From: Rhodococcus rhodochrous | GTDB taxonomy: Bacteria; Actinomycetota; Actinomycetes; Mycobacteriales; Mycobacteriaceae | Reading direction: 5' to 3' | Assembly: GCF_014854695.1 (NCBI RefSeq) | Contig: NZ_CP027557.1 | Coordinates: 930,001 to 994,000, forward strand | Length of the DNA: 64,000 bases | In this document: positions 8,230-15,320 of the stretch, piece by piece | Layout of the letters: the number at the start of each line of letters is the position of its first letter | Numbering within the stretch: the stretch's first letter is position 1 | Program-made: the position numbers and the translations under genes | Notes under the pieces: model-generated | Database searches by the model: none | Seen by the model: the letters and a program-made list of their open reading frames with translations, nothing else | What the model was told of the DNA's origin: nothing

Positions 8230-8594
8230 GAGCGGGCCGCCGCCTTCCGTCGCTGCAGCACGCTGCCCACTGCGTTGTCGAGCTTCGAGCCCAGCGGCCA
8301 GCCCACGTAGTGACACAGGAACAGGGCGATCTCGCGGAGCTGCTGCTCGTCGAGTTCCTCGTTCTTCAGCGCCGCTTCGATCTGGATCTCGGCGATGTCC
8401 GGGGCGCCCTGCGCGGTGAGTGCCCCGAGCAGCAGCAGTCGCCGATCACGAATGGTCAGCCCGGGCCGGGTCCAGATGTTCGCGAACAGGTGGTCGGCGG
8501 TGACGGCGAAGTGCTCACCGGGACCGTCCTGCATCTCCCAGCCGTAGACCTTGGACATCATCTCCAGGCCGCGGCGGCGGGTCTCGTCGGTCAT
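8226..8594 (-). CDS. Carboxymuconolactone decarboxylase (CMD)-like protein
   Basis: 122 residues with the AhpD/CMD helical fold: GLTIRDRRLLLLGALTAQG, then EIQIEAALKNEELDEQQLREIALFLCHYVGWP. The AhpD CXXC pair is absent (one Cys only), so peroxidase activity is not expected and the enzymatic role is open. It corresponds in position to Rv0771 of M. tuberculosis, next to the aldA-SDR-dehydrogenase set. It is embedded in an operon with 4-base overlaps on both sides. Confidence 0.8.
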   Translation of the reverse strand: MTDETRRRGLEMMSKVYGWEMQDGPGEHFAVTADHLFANIWTRPGLTIRDRRLLLLGALTAQGAPDIAEIQIEAALKNEELDEQQLREIALFLCHYVGWPLGSKLDNAVGSVLQRRKAAARS

Positions 8595-9490
8595 GCGTGC
8601 TCCTTCCGGGAACGGGTCCGTGCGATCTCTCCCGTGCCGACTCCGAGGCCGGGGCCGAGGTCGGACAGCGCCCGGGCTCCGAGCGGCAGATCGACTCCGA
8701 GGCGATCGCCGAGATCGAGTGCCAGCGCGAGATCCTTCTCACCCAGGGCGCGCACGCGCGAGAAGATCGGGAACCAGGAGTCGTCCTCCGCGAGAGGAGA
8801 TGTGGTGTCGCGCCACATGATCGAACCGGCGCCGCGGGTGATCGCGTCGGTGTGCCGGACGACCTTGCCGAGCTCGGTGATGTCGATGCCCGCGGTCTCG
8901 GCGAGTCGTTGTGCCTCCGTCGCCGCGGTGAACGCGATGAAGTGGAGCAGGTTGCGGGCGAGCTTCATCCGGGTTCCCGCCCCGACGGGACCCGCGTGCA
9001 CGACCAGCGACGCGAAGGTGCCGAACGGTTCCTCGATCTTGGCGAAGCCGTCGTCGGTCGCGCCGACCATCACGGCGAGAGTGCCGTTCTTCGCACCGCC
9101 GGCGCCGCCGCTGACCGGTGCATCGACGAAGTCGACTCCCTTCTCGGCACACTTCGCGGCGAGCTCGACGGCGGTGGTGTCGGAGATCGTCGAGTGCACC
9201 GCGACGACCGTGCCGGGCCGGGCCGTCGCGAGCAGTCCGTTCGGACCGGTGACGACGTCGCGGACCTGGGCGTCGTCGAGGACGGTCACGCACACGAGGT
9301 CGCAGTCGGCGGCCAGCTCCGCCGGGCTCGACGCCGCCGCGGCGCCCTTGTCGGTGAACGGGCTCATCGCCTCGGGCACCACGTCGAGCACGGTGAGGCC
9401 TCCGGGTCGGGTGAGCAACCGCTCGGCCATCGGTGCCCCCATGTTGCCCAGCCCGATGTAACCGACCCGGCCGATCATGGAGTCGGTCAC
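8591..9490 (-). CDS. 3-Hydroxyisobutyrate dehydrogenase-family NAD(P) oxidoreductase
   Basis: 299 residues from GTG at 9490, whose GTGA overlaps the SDR stop; ATG at 9478 is an alternative. N-terminal Rossmann motif VGYIGLGNMGAPMAERL, substrate-binding DAPVSGGAGGAKNGTLAVMVG near residue 125, and the helix MKLARNLLHFIAF holding the expected catalytic lysine. Length is typical of beta-hydroxyacid dehydrogenases. It matches the place of Rv0770 in the M. tuberculosis aldA locus. The substrate, possibly a hydroxylated side-chain fragment, is inferred from context only. Confidence 0.85.
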   Translation of the reverse strand: MTDSMIGRVGYIGLGNMGAPMAERLLTRPGGLTVLDVVPEAMSPFTDKGAAAASSPAELAADCDLVCVTVLDDAQVRDVVTGPNGLLATARPGTVVAVHSTISDTTAVELAAKCAEKGVDFVDAPVSGGAGGAKNGTLAVMVGATDDGFAKIEEPFGTFASLVVHAGPVGAGTRMKLARNLLHFIAFTAATEAQRLAETAGIDITELGKVVRHTDAITRGAGSIMWRDTTSPLAEDDSWFPIFSRVRALGEKDLALALDLGDRLGVDLPLGARALSDLGPGLGVGTGEIARTRSRKEHA

Positions 9491-10236
9491 GAGCGGATCA
9501 CCTGCCCGCCGTCGACGTTGAAGATCTGCCCTGTGACCCAGGCGGCCTCGTCGGAGAGCAGGAACAGGCACATGCCGACGAGATCGTCGGGAGTGCCCAT
9601 GCGCTTGAGCGGCAACTGCTTCACCATGTCGGCGACCATATTCGCGGGGGTGGTGGTGCGGGTCGCCTCGGTGTCGATGGGGCCGGGGGCGATCGCATTG
9701 ATGCGGATGTTCGACCCGCCGAGCTCGACGGCGAGTTGCTGTGTGAGACCGTTGATCCCGACCTTCGCGAGCCCGTAGAAACCCGAGTACAGCCAGGCCG
9801 CCGTCGACGACTGGTTGACGATCGACCCGCCGTTCTTGGTCATGTGCGGCCACACTGCGCGGGTGACGTTGAGGGCGCCGTCGAGGTTCACGCTCATGAA
9901 CTTCTTGTAGTAGTCCCACGGAACCGTCAGCAGCAGATCGAGTTTCATGCCGCCGTAGATGGCGGCATTGTTGACCACGTGGTCGATGCCGCCGTAGGTC
10001 TCGACGGTCGACACGGCGAGTGCCTCGGCGGAGGCGGGGTCGGAGACATCGACCGACGTGAAGCTCGCGATGCCGCCGTCGGCGACGATCTGTTTGGCGA
10101 CCTGCTCGCCGAGTTCGGCATCGATATCGGCGACCACCACGTTCGCGCCCTCGGCGGCGAGCGCACGCGCGTACGCCTCGCCGATCCCCTGGGCGGCGCC
10201 GGTGACGATCGCGGTGCGACCGGTGAAACGTGCCAT
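9487..10236 (-). CDS. Short-chain dehydrogenase/reductase
   Basis: 249 residues, classical SDR. Cofactor motif TGAAQGIGEAYARALAAEGA, NNAAIYG, catalytic Ser in NQSSTAAWLYSGFYGLAKVG with the YXXXK pair, and a C-terminal VTGQIFNVDGGQVIRS. An acidic residue at the end of strand 2 (VVVADIDAELG) favours NAD over NADP. It equals Rv0769 by position. It lies between the aldehyde dehydrogenase and the HIBADH-like enzyme and presumably feeds one alcohol/aldehyde/acid pathway with them. Confidence 0.88.
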   Translation of the reverse strand: MARFTGRTAIVTGAAQGIGEAYARALAAEGANVVVADIDAELGEQVAKQIVADGGIASFTSVDVSDPASAEALAVSTVETYGGIDHVVNNAAIYGGMKLDLLLTVPWDYYKKFMSVNLDGALNVTRAVWPHMTKNGGSIVNQSSTAAWLYSGFYGLAKVGINGLTQQLAVELGGSNIRINAIAPGPIDTEATRTTTPANMVADMVKQLPLKRMGTPDDLVGMCLFLLSDEAAWVTGQIFNVDGGQVIRS

Positions 10237-10262
10237 CGGAAAAGTCCTTTCGGAAGTTCGGG

Positions 10263-11732
10263 TCAGCTCGCGGGTTCGGCGACGAGCTTGGTCTCCAGGT
10301 ATTCCTCGAAACCGGCCACACCCATCTCGCGGCCGATCCCGGACTGCTTGTAGCCCCCGAACGGGGCGTCGGCGGCGTACCAGATGCCGCCGTTGACGCC
10401 GAGCGTGCCGGTCCGTACACCTGCGACGATCCGCGCGATGCGGTCCGGATCGGTGCCGTACACCGAACCCGAGAGGCCGTAGGGGGAGTCGTTGGCGATG
10501 CGGATCGCGTCGTCGTCGCCGTCGTGAGGGATGATCACGAGCACCGGGCCGAAGATCTCCTCCCGCGCTGTACGCGCGGAGTTGTCGAGGCCGGCGATGA
10601 GGGTGGGTTCGACGAAGAATCCCCGCTCGTGTTCGGCGGGACGTCCGCCGCCGGCGACGATCGTGCCGCCTTCCTCGACGGCGAGGCGGATGAAGCCCTC
10701 CACCCGCTGTCGCTGCTTCTCGGAGATGAGCGGCCCGCACACCGTGCCGGGATCGCGCGGGTCGCCGGGCCGGATGCCGCTCATGGACTTCGCGGTCAGG
10801 GCCACCGCTTCGTCGTACCGTTCGCGGGGAACGAGCAGACGCGTGGTGATCGCGCAGCCCTGGCCGGCATGCGTGCACACGGTGAAGGCCGCCATCGAGC
10901 AGGCGCCGCGCAGGTCGGCGTCGTCGAGGACGATGAACGCCGACTTGCCGCCGAGTTCGAGGAAGACCTTCTTGAGGTTCTCTGAGGCTGCGCGCATCAC
11001 GGCCCGGCCGGTCGCGGTGGAACCGGTGAACGAGATCAGGTCGACGCGCGGATCCTCGCTCAGCTGTGCGCCGAGCCTGTGGTCGCTCGAGGTGACGATG
11101 TTCAGCACTCCCGGCGGGATGTCGGTCTCCTCGGCCGCGATCCGCCCGACCAGGGCCGCACACCACGGGGTGTCCGGGGCGGGCTTGAGCACCACGGTGT
11201 TCCCGGCGGCGAGAGCGGGCCCGAGCTTGGCGAAGTTGATCTGGTGCGGGAAGTTCCACGGCGTGATCGCGCCGACGACCCCGACCGCTTCCTTGAGCAG
11301 ATAGCGGTGGGTGGGGATACCCATGGGGGAGGCGTTGCCGAGATCCTGCGTCCACGCGTAACTTTCGGCGAGGTCGGCGAAGTAGAGCAGATCGTCGATG
11401 GGGCCTTCGAGATGCGCGGCGCTCGTGAGGAATCGGGGAGCGCCGACCTCGGCGATGGTGATCTCCCGCAGTTCCTCGATGTGCTCGCGCAGAGCGTCGC
11501 GCAACTGACGGAGGCAGCGGGCCCGGAAGGCGTGGTCGCGTGACCAGTCGGTGTCGTCGAAGGCGCGACGCGCGGCCGCGATCGCGGCGTCCATGTCGGT
11601 GGCGGTGCCCTCGGCCGCGTGGCCGAGCAGTTCTTCGGTGCTCGGATCGGTGATCGCGAAGGTGCCTCCGCTGCCGGGTACGAGCTTGCCGTCGATCAGA
11701 AGGGCGGAGCTGTCGGTAGGGCGAAGTGTCAT
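10263..11732 (-). CDS. aldA: NAD(P)-dependent aldehyde dehydrogenase
   Basis: 489 residues. The Rossmann segment PWNFPHQINFAKLGPALAAG is followed by FTGSTATGRAVM, the catalytic glutamate region LELGGKSAF and catalytic cysteine in THAGQGCAITTRLLV, then EEIFGPVLVI and the C-terminal FGGYKQSGIGREMG. It is first in a five-gene leftward operon matching Rv0768-Rv0771 of M. tuberculosis (aldA there), divergent from the CYP51 operon. A promoter with an operator shared with the TetR gene at 14757 lies directly upstream. Likely substrate: an aldehyde made by the neighbouring P450s; this is inference. Confidence 0.9.
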   Translation of the reverse strand: MTLRPTDSSALLIDGKLVPGSGGTFAITDPSTEELLGHAAEGTATDMDAAIAAARRAFDDTDWSRDHAFRARCLRQLRDALREHIEELREITIAEVGAPRFLTSAAHLEGPIDDLLYFADLAESYAWTQDLGNASPMGIPTHRYLLKEAVGVVGAITPWNFPHQINFAKLGPALAAGNTVVLKPAPDTPWCAALVGRIAAEETDIPPGVLNIVTSSDHRLGAQLSEDPRVDLISFTGSTATGRAVMRAASENLKKVFLELGGKSAFIVLDDADLRGACSMAAFTVCTHAGQGCAITTRLLVPRERYDEAVALTAKSMSGIRPGDPRDPGTVCGPLISEKQRQRVEGFIRLAVEEGGTIVAGGGRPAEHERGFFVEPTLIAGLDNSARTAREEIFGPVLVIIPHDGDDDAIRIANDSPYGLSGSVYGTDPDRIARIVAGVRTGTLGVNGGIWYAADAPFGGYKQSGIGREMGVAGFEEYLETKLVAEPAS

Positions 11733-11748
11733 CAGACGTTCCCTCGGT

Positions 11749-11795
11749 TCTGGACAGGTGTCTGGACTATAGTTCGGCGACGCGATCGAATGCAA
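11749..11795 (-). promoter_or_regulatory. Promoter of the aldehyde dehydrogenase operon with TetR operator
   Basis: Read on the minus strand: -35 TTGCAT (11790-11795), 18-base spacer, -10 TATAGT (11766-11771), with the operator GTCCAGACACCTGTCCAGA at 11749-11767 starting inside the -10 box. The operator matches the one in front of the TetR gene at 14735-14753 at 18 of 19 positions and sits at the same place relative to its -10 box. Confidence 0.7.
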
Positions 11796-11798
11796 CGG

Positions 11799-11817
11799 TT
11801 CGTCCGAAACGGACGAA
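11799..11817. promoter_or_regulatory. Perfect palindrome upstream of the aldehyde dehydrogenase promoter
   Basis: TTCGTCCG-AAA-CGGACGAA, an 8-bp perfect inverted repeat just upstream of the -35 box. It may be a second regulator site or part of the transcript end of the MpaB-like gene. Confidence 0.35.
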
Positions 11818-11866
11818 ACCGGTGTCGTGTGCGAGGAATTCGACGAATCTCGCACACAACACCGGT
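11818..11866 (-). terminator. Hairpin after the MpaB-like gene
   Basis: An 18-bp stem ACCGGTGTCGTGTGCGAG / CTCGCACACAACACCGGT with one G-T wobble and a 13-base loop, 27 bases beyond the stop at 11893. It separates that gene from the aldehyde dehydrogenase promoter. Confidence 0.7.
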
Positions 11867-11892
11867 CTCGACGAGGGTCCGGTGGTCTCCGG

Positions 11893-12723
11893 TCAGAACA
11901 CGCGCAGTCCGAGGCGTCGCCGCGTGCGCAGATCGAGCAGATAGGACTTCCACAGCAACGGCCATACCCACGGCGTGACGCGGTGCAGGCGCCGGACCGC
12001 CACGAGATAGCGGTCGAAGCGTCGCTGGTCGTCGGCGGTCCACGGGTAGTGCATGAGGTCGCGGAACTCCGGCGGCAGTGCACCGCGGGTGATCAGTTCG
12101 AACGACCTGCCGAGCACCCGGTGGATCCCCCGGCCCAGACGCCCGAGACGCACCTCGAGGAACGCGAGATTGCAGAGTTCGGTGAGATACTCGCGCACCT
12201 GCGCGTTCATGGAGATGTCGGCGACGCCGGCCTTCCACAGTTCCTCGTACTCCTCGCGGGTCGTGGGCCACGACTCCGGCCGGACGTTCAGTGTCGTCGC
12301 GAGGGTCGCGCCGTCGCGGAGGATCCGGGCGTACTGCTCCTCGGTGAGCGGGCCATACAGGAACTCGTGCTGGTCGATGAAGTACTTGAGCAGGCAGACG
12401 GCGACCCACAACTGCAGGGCGGGGGAGTTGGCGCTGTAGCGGACCTCCGCGCCGGGTGACGACGTGACCCGGGCGTGGATCTTCCGTACCGACTCGCGGA
12501 CGAAATCGCGGTCGGCCTCGGTGCCGAACACTGCGACCGCCAGATAGGTGCCGGTCGTGCGGGCCCGCTTGACCGGATGGAGATCGGCGCGGCCGGAGTC
12601 GACCGTGCTGTCGACGACGCCCTGGCCGACGCGGGGATGGGCGAGCTGCATGATGACGTTGGCGGCGTTGATCGTGCCACCGAGCGGTGAGACGAGATCG
12701 CCGAGAGTGTCGATCGTCCGCAT
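11893..12723 (-). CDS. Oxygenase MpaB-family protein (DUF2236)
   Basis: 276 residues, largely helical, with NAANVIMQLAHPRVGQGV near the start, TGTYLAVAVFGTEADRDFV, HARVTSSPGAEVRYSANSPA and SPALQLWVAVCLLKYFID, as in DUF2236 proteins. The family includes fungal MpaB and rubber oxygenases, which use a b-type haem or another metal held by histidines. The substrate is unknown. It lies downstream of a TetR gene on the same strand (46-base gap), so that TetR is its likely regulator. The pair together with the P450 at 13454 appears inserted between the two halves of the CYP51 locus. Confidence 0.75.
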   Translation of the reverse strand: MRTIDTLGDLVSPLGGTINAANVIMQLAHPRVGQGVVDSTVDSGRADLHPVKRARTTGTYLAVAVFGTEADRDFVRESVRKIHARVTSSPGAEVRYSANSPALQLWVAVCLLKYFIDQHEFLYGPLTEEQYARILRDGATLATTLNVRPESWPTTREEYEELWKAGVADISMNAQVREYLTELCNLAFLEVRLGRLGRGIHRVLGRSFELITRGALPPEFRDLMHYPWTADDQRRFDRYLVAVRRLHRVTPWVWPLLWKSYLLDLRTRRRLGLRVF

Positions 12724-12734
12724 GACCCCTCCAT

Positions 12735-12754
12735 CTGAAGACGGACGTGTTCAG
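12735..12754. promoter_or_regulatory. Imperfect palindrome before the MpaB-like gene
   Basis: CTGAAGACGGACGTGTTCAG has arms CTGAAnAC / GTnTTCAG and sits 12 bases upstream of the start at 12723. It could be an operator for a separate promoter of that gene. Confidence 0.3.
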
Positions 12755-12769
12755 TTGATGCGTGCCACT

Positions 12770-13366
12770 CTAGCGCGTCTTCGTGGGGTCGAGGGATGCG
12801 CCGGCCAGAACTCCGCGCACGACCGTCTCGTAGATGTGGTCGAGATCGAGCTCGTCGCCCAGGAAGCCGCTGCTCTGGAGGACCGCGAAACCGTGCAGGG
12901 CCGCGAACATGCCGACCGCGGCCTCGAGCGTCTCCTCCTCCGGAACGCCGCAGGATGCGAGCATCGTGCGCAGAGCGACGTTGGCGTCCAGTGCGGCGGC
13001 GAGCAGACCGTCGCGGTCGACCGGTGCGGTGGTCAGTGCTTCGTAGCGGCGGGGATGTTCGACGGCCCAGGTGTGGTGGGCGTCGATCAGGGCGCGAAGC
13101 CCGTCGACGCCGCTGCGGCCCATCGCGACCTCGCGCAGATACGCCCCGAGATCGCTCATCGCGCGGATCTGCACGGTCGCCCGTACGTCGTCGAGATTGC
13201 GGACGTGGTTGTACAGCGAGGCCGTGACGATTCCCAATCGCGACGAGAGAGTGCTCATCGTGAGCTGTTCCCATCCCAGCTCGTCGACGATCCCGAGCGC
13301 TGCTGCGACGACCTTGTCGCGGGTCAGTGTCCGCCGACGCGCGGGTCGGGAATTGTCGTCTGCCAT
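12770..13366 (-). CDS. TetR/AcrR-family repressor
   Basis: 198 residues. The N-terminal helix-turn-helix spans RDKVVAAALGIVDELGWEQL and STLSSRLGIVTASLYNHVRN (residues about 15-60); the C-terminal ligand domain (HTWAVEHPRRYEALTTAPVD, AALHGFAVLQSSGFLGDEL) resembles TetR_C_33/WHG-type domains. It is divergent from the P450 at 13454 and upstream of the MpaB-like gene, so it probably controls both. A palindrome at 13417-13431 in the shared promoter is the likely site. Confidence 0.85.
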   Translation of the reverse strand: MADDNSRPARRRTLTRDKVVAAALGIVDELGWEQLTMSTLSSRLGIVTASLYNHVRNLDDVRATVQIRAMSDLGAYLREVAMGRSGVDGLRALIDAHHTWAVEHPRRYEALTTAPVDRDGLLAAALDANVALRTMLASCGVPEEETLEAAVGMFAALHGFAVLQSSGFLGDELDLDHIYETVVRGVLAGASLDPTKTR

Positions 13367-13416
13367 GGAAGCAGTCTAAGGGGCTTCCATTCCAAACGAA
13401 GGTGAGTAGTTTATAA

Positions 13417-13431
13417 ACGAATGCCATTCGT
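13417..13431. promoter_or_regulatory. Palindromic operator between TetR and P450
   Basis: ACGAATG-C-CATTCGT is a perfect 15-base palindrome in the TetR/P450 divergent promoter. It contains an ATG (13421) that could be mistaken for the P450 start, and an AT-rich TTTATAAA stretch lies just before it. Confidence 0.6.
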
Positions 13432-13453
13432 ACAATCCCACGAGAGCGGCTTC

Positions 13454-14680
13454 ATGACGACTTCACCCACAGATCTCAAGAACCCCGACGTCTTCGCCCA
13501 GGGGGTCCCGCACGATTACTTCTCCGAACTCCGGCGCACCTGTCCGGTCCACCGCCAACCCGAGGAGGGCGGCGCGGGCTTCTGGGCCGTCACCCGGCAC
13601 GCCGACGTCATCGCGGTCTCCCGCGACAGCGCGACCTTCTCCTCGGCGCTCGGAACCACCCAGATCGACGATTTCGACGAGGAGACACGCCTCAAGCAGG
13701 CGTCCATGCTGCTCAACCTCGACCCGCCGGAGCACACCCGCCTGCGGCAACTCGTGAGCCGAGGGTTCACCCCGCGCATGGTGAAGACGCTCGAGGAGCG
13801 CATCCGGCGAACGTGCGAACGCACCGTCGACGCGGCGATCGAGGCCGCGCGCGACGGCACGGTGATCGACATCGTCCCGGCGATCTCGGCACCACTGCCA
13901 CTGGAGGTGATCGCAGCGCTGCTCGGCGCACCGGCCGAGGACGTCGGGAAGCTGTACGACTGGTCGAACCGCATGATCGGTTGGGCCGACCCCGAATATG
14001 GCACCACTCAGGAGGACGGCGAGCTCGCCGCCGCCGAGATCTTCCTGTACGCCAACGAGATCGCTGCACAACGACGTTTCGAACCGCGCGACGACATCGT
14101 CTCGAAGCTGGTGTGTCCCGACGAGAACGGCGACACGCTGTCCGAGATGGAGTTCGACATGTTCTTCGTCCTGCTCGTCATCGCGGGCAACGAGACGACG
14201 CGCAACGCGATCTCGGGCGGGATGCAGGCGTTCGTCGACCATCCCGAGCAATGGCGCCGGTTGCAGGACGATCCCGGTCTGATCGACAACGCCGTGGAGG
14301 AGATCCTGCGCTGGGTCACCCCCGTGGTGGGCTTCCGCCGCACGCCCACCTGTCCGGCGTCGATCGGCGACCAGCACGTCGAACGGGGCGACAAGGTGAT
14401 CATGTACTACCCGAGCGCGAACCGCGACGAGGAGGTCTTCGACGACGCGCACGTCTTCGACATCGGGCGCGAGCACAATCCGCACGTCGCCTTCGGGGGG
14501 ACGGGTGTGCACTTCTGTCTCGGGGCACATCTGGCGCGGCTCGAACTGCGGATCGTGTTCGAGACCCTCGTTGCCCGTATCGACCGGGTCGAACCTGCCG
14601 GCGAACCGCGGCGGTTGCGGTCGAACTTCATCAACGGCGTCAAGTCCATGCCCGTCCGTATCCACCCACGAGAGCGCTGA
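13454..14680 (+). CDS. Cytochrome P450 (CYP125/CYP124-like group)
   Basis: 408 residues from ATG at 13454 (MTTSPTDLKNPDVFAQG). Helix-I motif AGNETTRNAI near 238-247, ExxR in EEILRW, and haem-binding FGGTGVHFCLGAHLARLEL with the thiolate C355. The stretches LNLDPPEHTRLRQLVSRGFT and LRSNFINGVKSM resemble the steroid/terpenoid hydroxylases CYP124, CYP125 and CYP142, but the subfamily cannot be fixed by eye. An upstream ATG at 13421 lies within a palindromic operator and is rejected. No redox partner is adjacent; the ferredoxin at 18751 could serve. Confidence 0.88.
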   Translation: MTTSPTDLKNPDVFAQGVPHDYFSELRRTCPVHRQPEEGGAGFWAVTRHADVIAVSRDSATFSSALGTTQIDDFDEETRLKQASMLLNLDPPEHTRLRQLVSRGFTPRMVKTLEERIRRTCERTVDAAIEAARDGTVIDIVPAISAPLPLEVIAALLGAPAEDVGKLYDWSNRMIGWADPEYGTTQEDGELAAAEIFLYANEIAAQRRFEPRDDIVSKLVCPDENGDTLSEMEFDMFFVLLVIAGNETTRNAISGGMQAFVDHPEQWRRLQDDPGLIDNAVEEILRWVTPVVGFRRTPTCPASIGDQHVERGDKVIMYYPSANRDEEVFDDAHVFDIGREHNPHVAFGGTGVHFCLGAHLARLELRIVFETLVARIDRVEPAGEPRRLRSNFINGVKSMPVRIHPRER

Positions 14681-14707
14681 ATTCGCCGAATGAACGCGCT
14701 GCGGGCA

Positions 14708-14753
14708 TTGCCGACCCCCTCCAACCGTAGTAATGTCCAGACACGTGTCCAGA
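14708..14753 (+). promoter_or_regulatory. Promoter and operator of the TetR-CYP123-CYP51 operon
   Basis: -35 TTGCCG (14708-14713), 17-base spacer, -10 TAATGT (14731-14736), and operator GTCCAGACACGTGTCCAGA at 14735-14753 whose core GACACGTGTC is a perfect palindrome. It differs from the aldehyde dehydrogenase operator by one base and overlaps its -10 box in the same way. Confidence 0.7.
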
Positions 14754-14756
14754 AAC

Positions 14757-15317
14757 GTGAATCTCGAATCGACCCGTCGCCGCCTGACCGAGAAGCAGGC
14801 CGACACGGTTGCGAGGCTCACGCAGGCCGCGGTCGAGGTGCTCCGCGAGGAGGGATTCACGGGGTTGACGGTGCGTATGGTCGCCGCCCGTGCCGGTGTC
14901 GCCCCGGCCACCGCCTACACCTACTTCTCGTCCAAGGAACACCTCGTCGCCGAGGTGTTCTGGCGTCGCTTGGCCAACGCTCCCACGGCCGACGCCGAGA
15001 GCACGAGCCGTGCCGATCGGGTGGTCGCGGTGCTGAGGGGAATCGCGCTGCTGTTGGCCGACGAACCCGAACTCGCGGCCGCCGTCACCAGTGCACTGCT
15101 CGGTCACGACCCCGATGTCGAACACCTGCGTGCGCGCATCGGACTCGACATCCGTCACCGGATCTCGGCAGCGCTCGGCACCGACTCCGATCCCGACGAA
15201 CTCGAAGCACTCGAACTGCTCTACGCCGGCGCGCTGGTCCGGGCCGGTATGGGCTACGGCACCTACGAGAAACTCGCCGACAGGCTGGAGACATCCGCCC
15301 GACTTCTATTGGAGTGA
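14757..15317 (+). CDS. TetR-family repressor of the CYP51 operon (Rv0767c-like)
   Basis: 186 residues from GTG at 14757. N-terminal helix-turn-helix: LTEKQADTVARLTQAAVEVL, then VRMVAARAGVAPATAYTYFS. An ATG at 14733 is in frame, but it lies within the predicted -10/operator region and before the expected transcription start, so the GTG downstream of the operator is preferred. It heads the rightward operon; its stop is followed 3 bases later by the CYP123-like gene with a GGAG site. I infer autoregulation and control of the divergent aldehyde dehydrogenase operon through the matching 19-bp sites. Confidence 0.85.
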   Translation: MNLESTRRRLTEKQADTVARLTQAAVEVLREEGFTGLTVRMVAARAGVAPATAYTYFSSKEHLVAEVFWRRLANAPTADAESTSRADRVVAVLRGIALLLADEPELAAAVTSALLGHDPDVEHLRARIGLDIRHRISAALGTDSDPDELEALELLYAGALVRAGMGYGTYEKLADRLETSARLLLE

Positions 15318-15320
15318 TCC

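Noticed and set aside
8226-8594. AhpD-like alkylhydroperoxidase
   Set aside because: The CXXC pair required for AhpD activity is absent.
13421-13453. ATG at 13421 as start of the P450
   Set aside because: It lies inside a perfect palindromic operator, has no ribosome site, and the protein aligns naturally from MTTSPTD at 13454.
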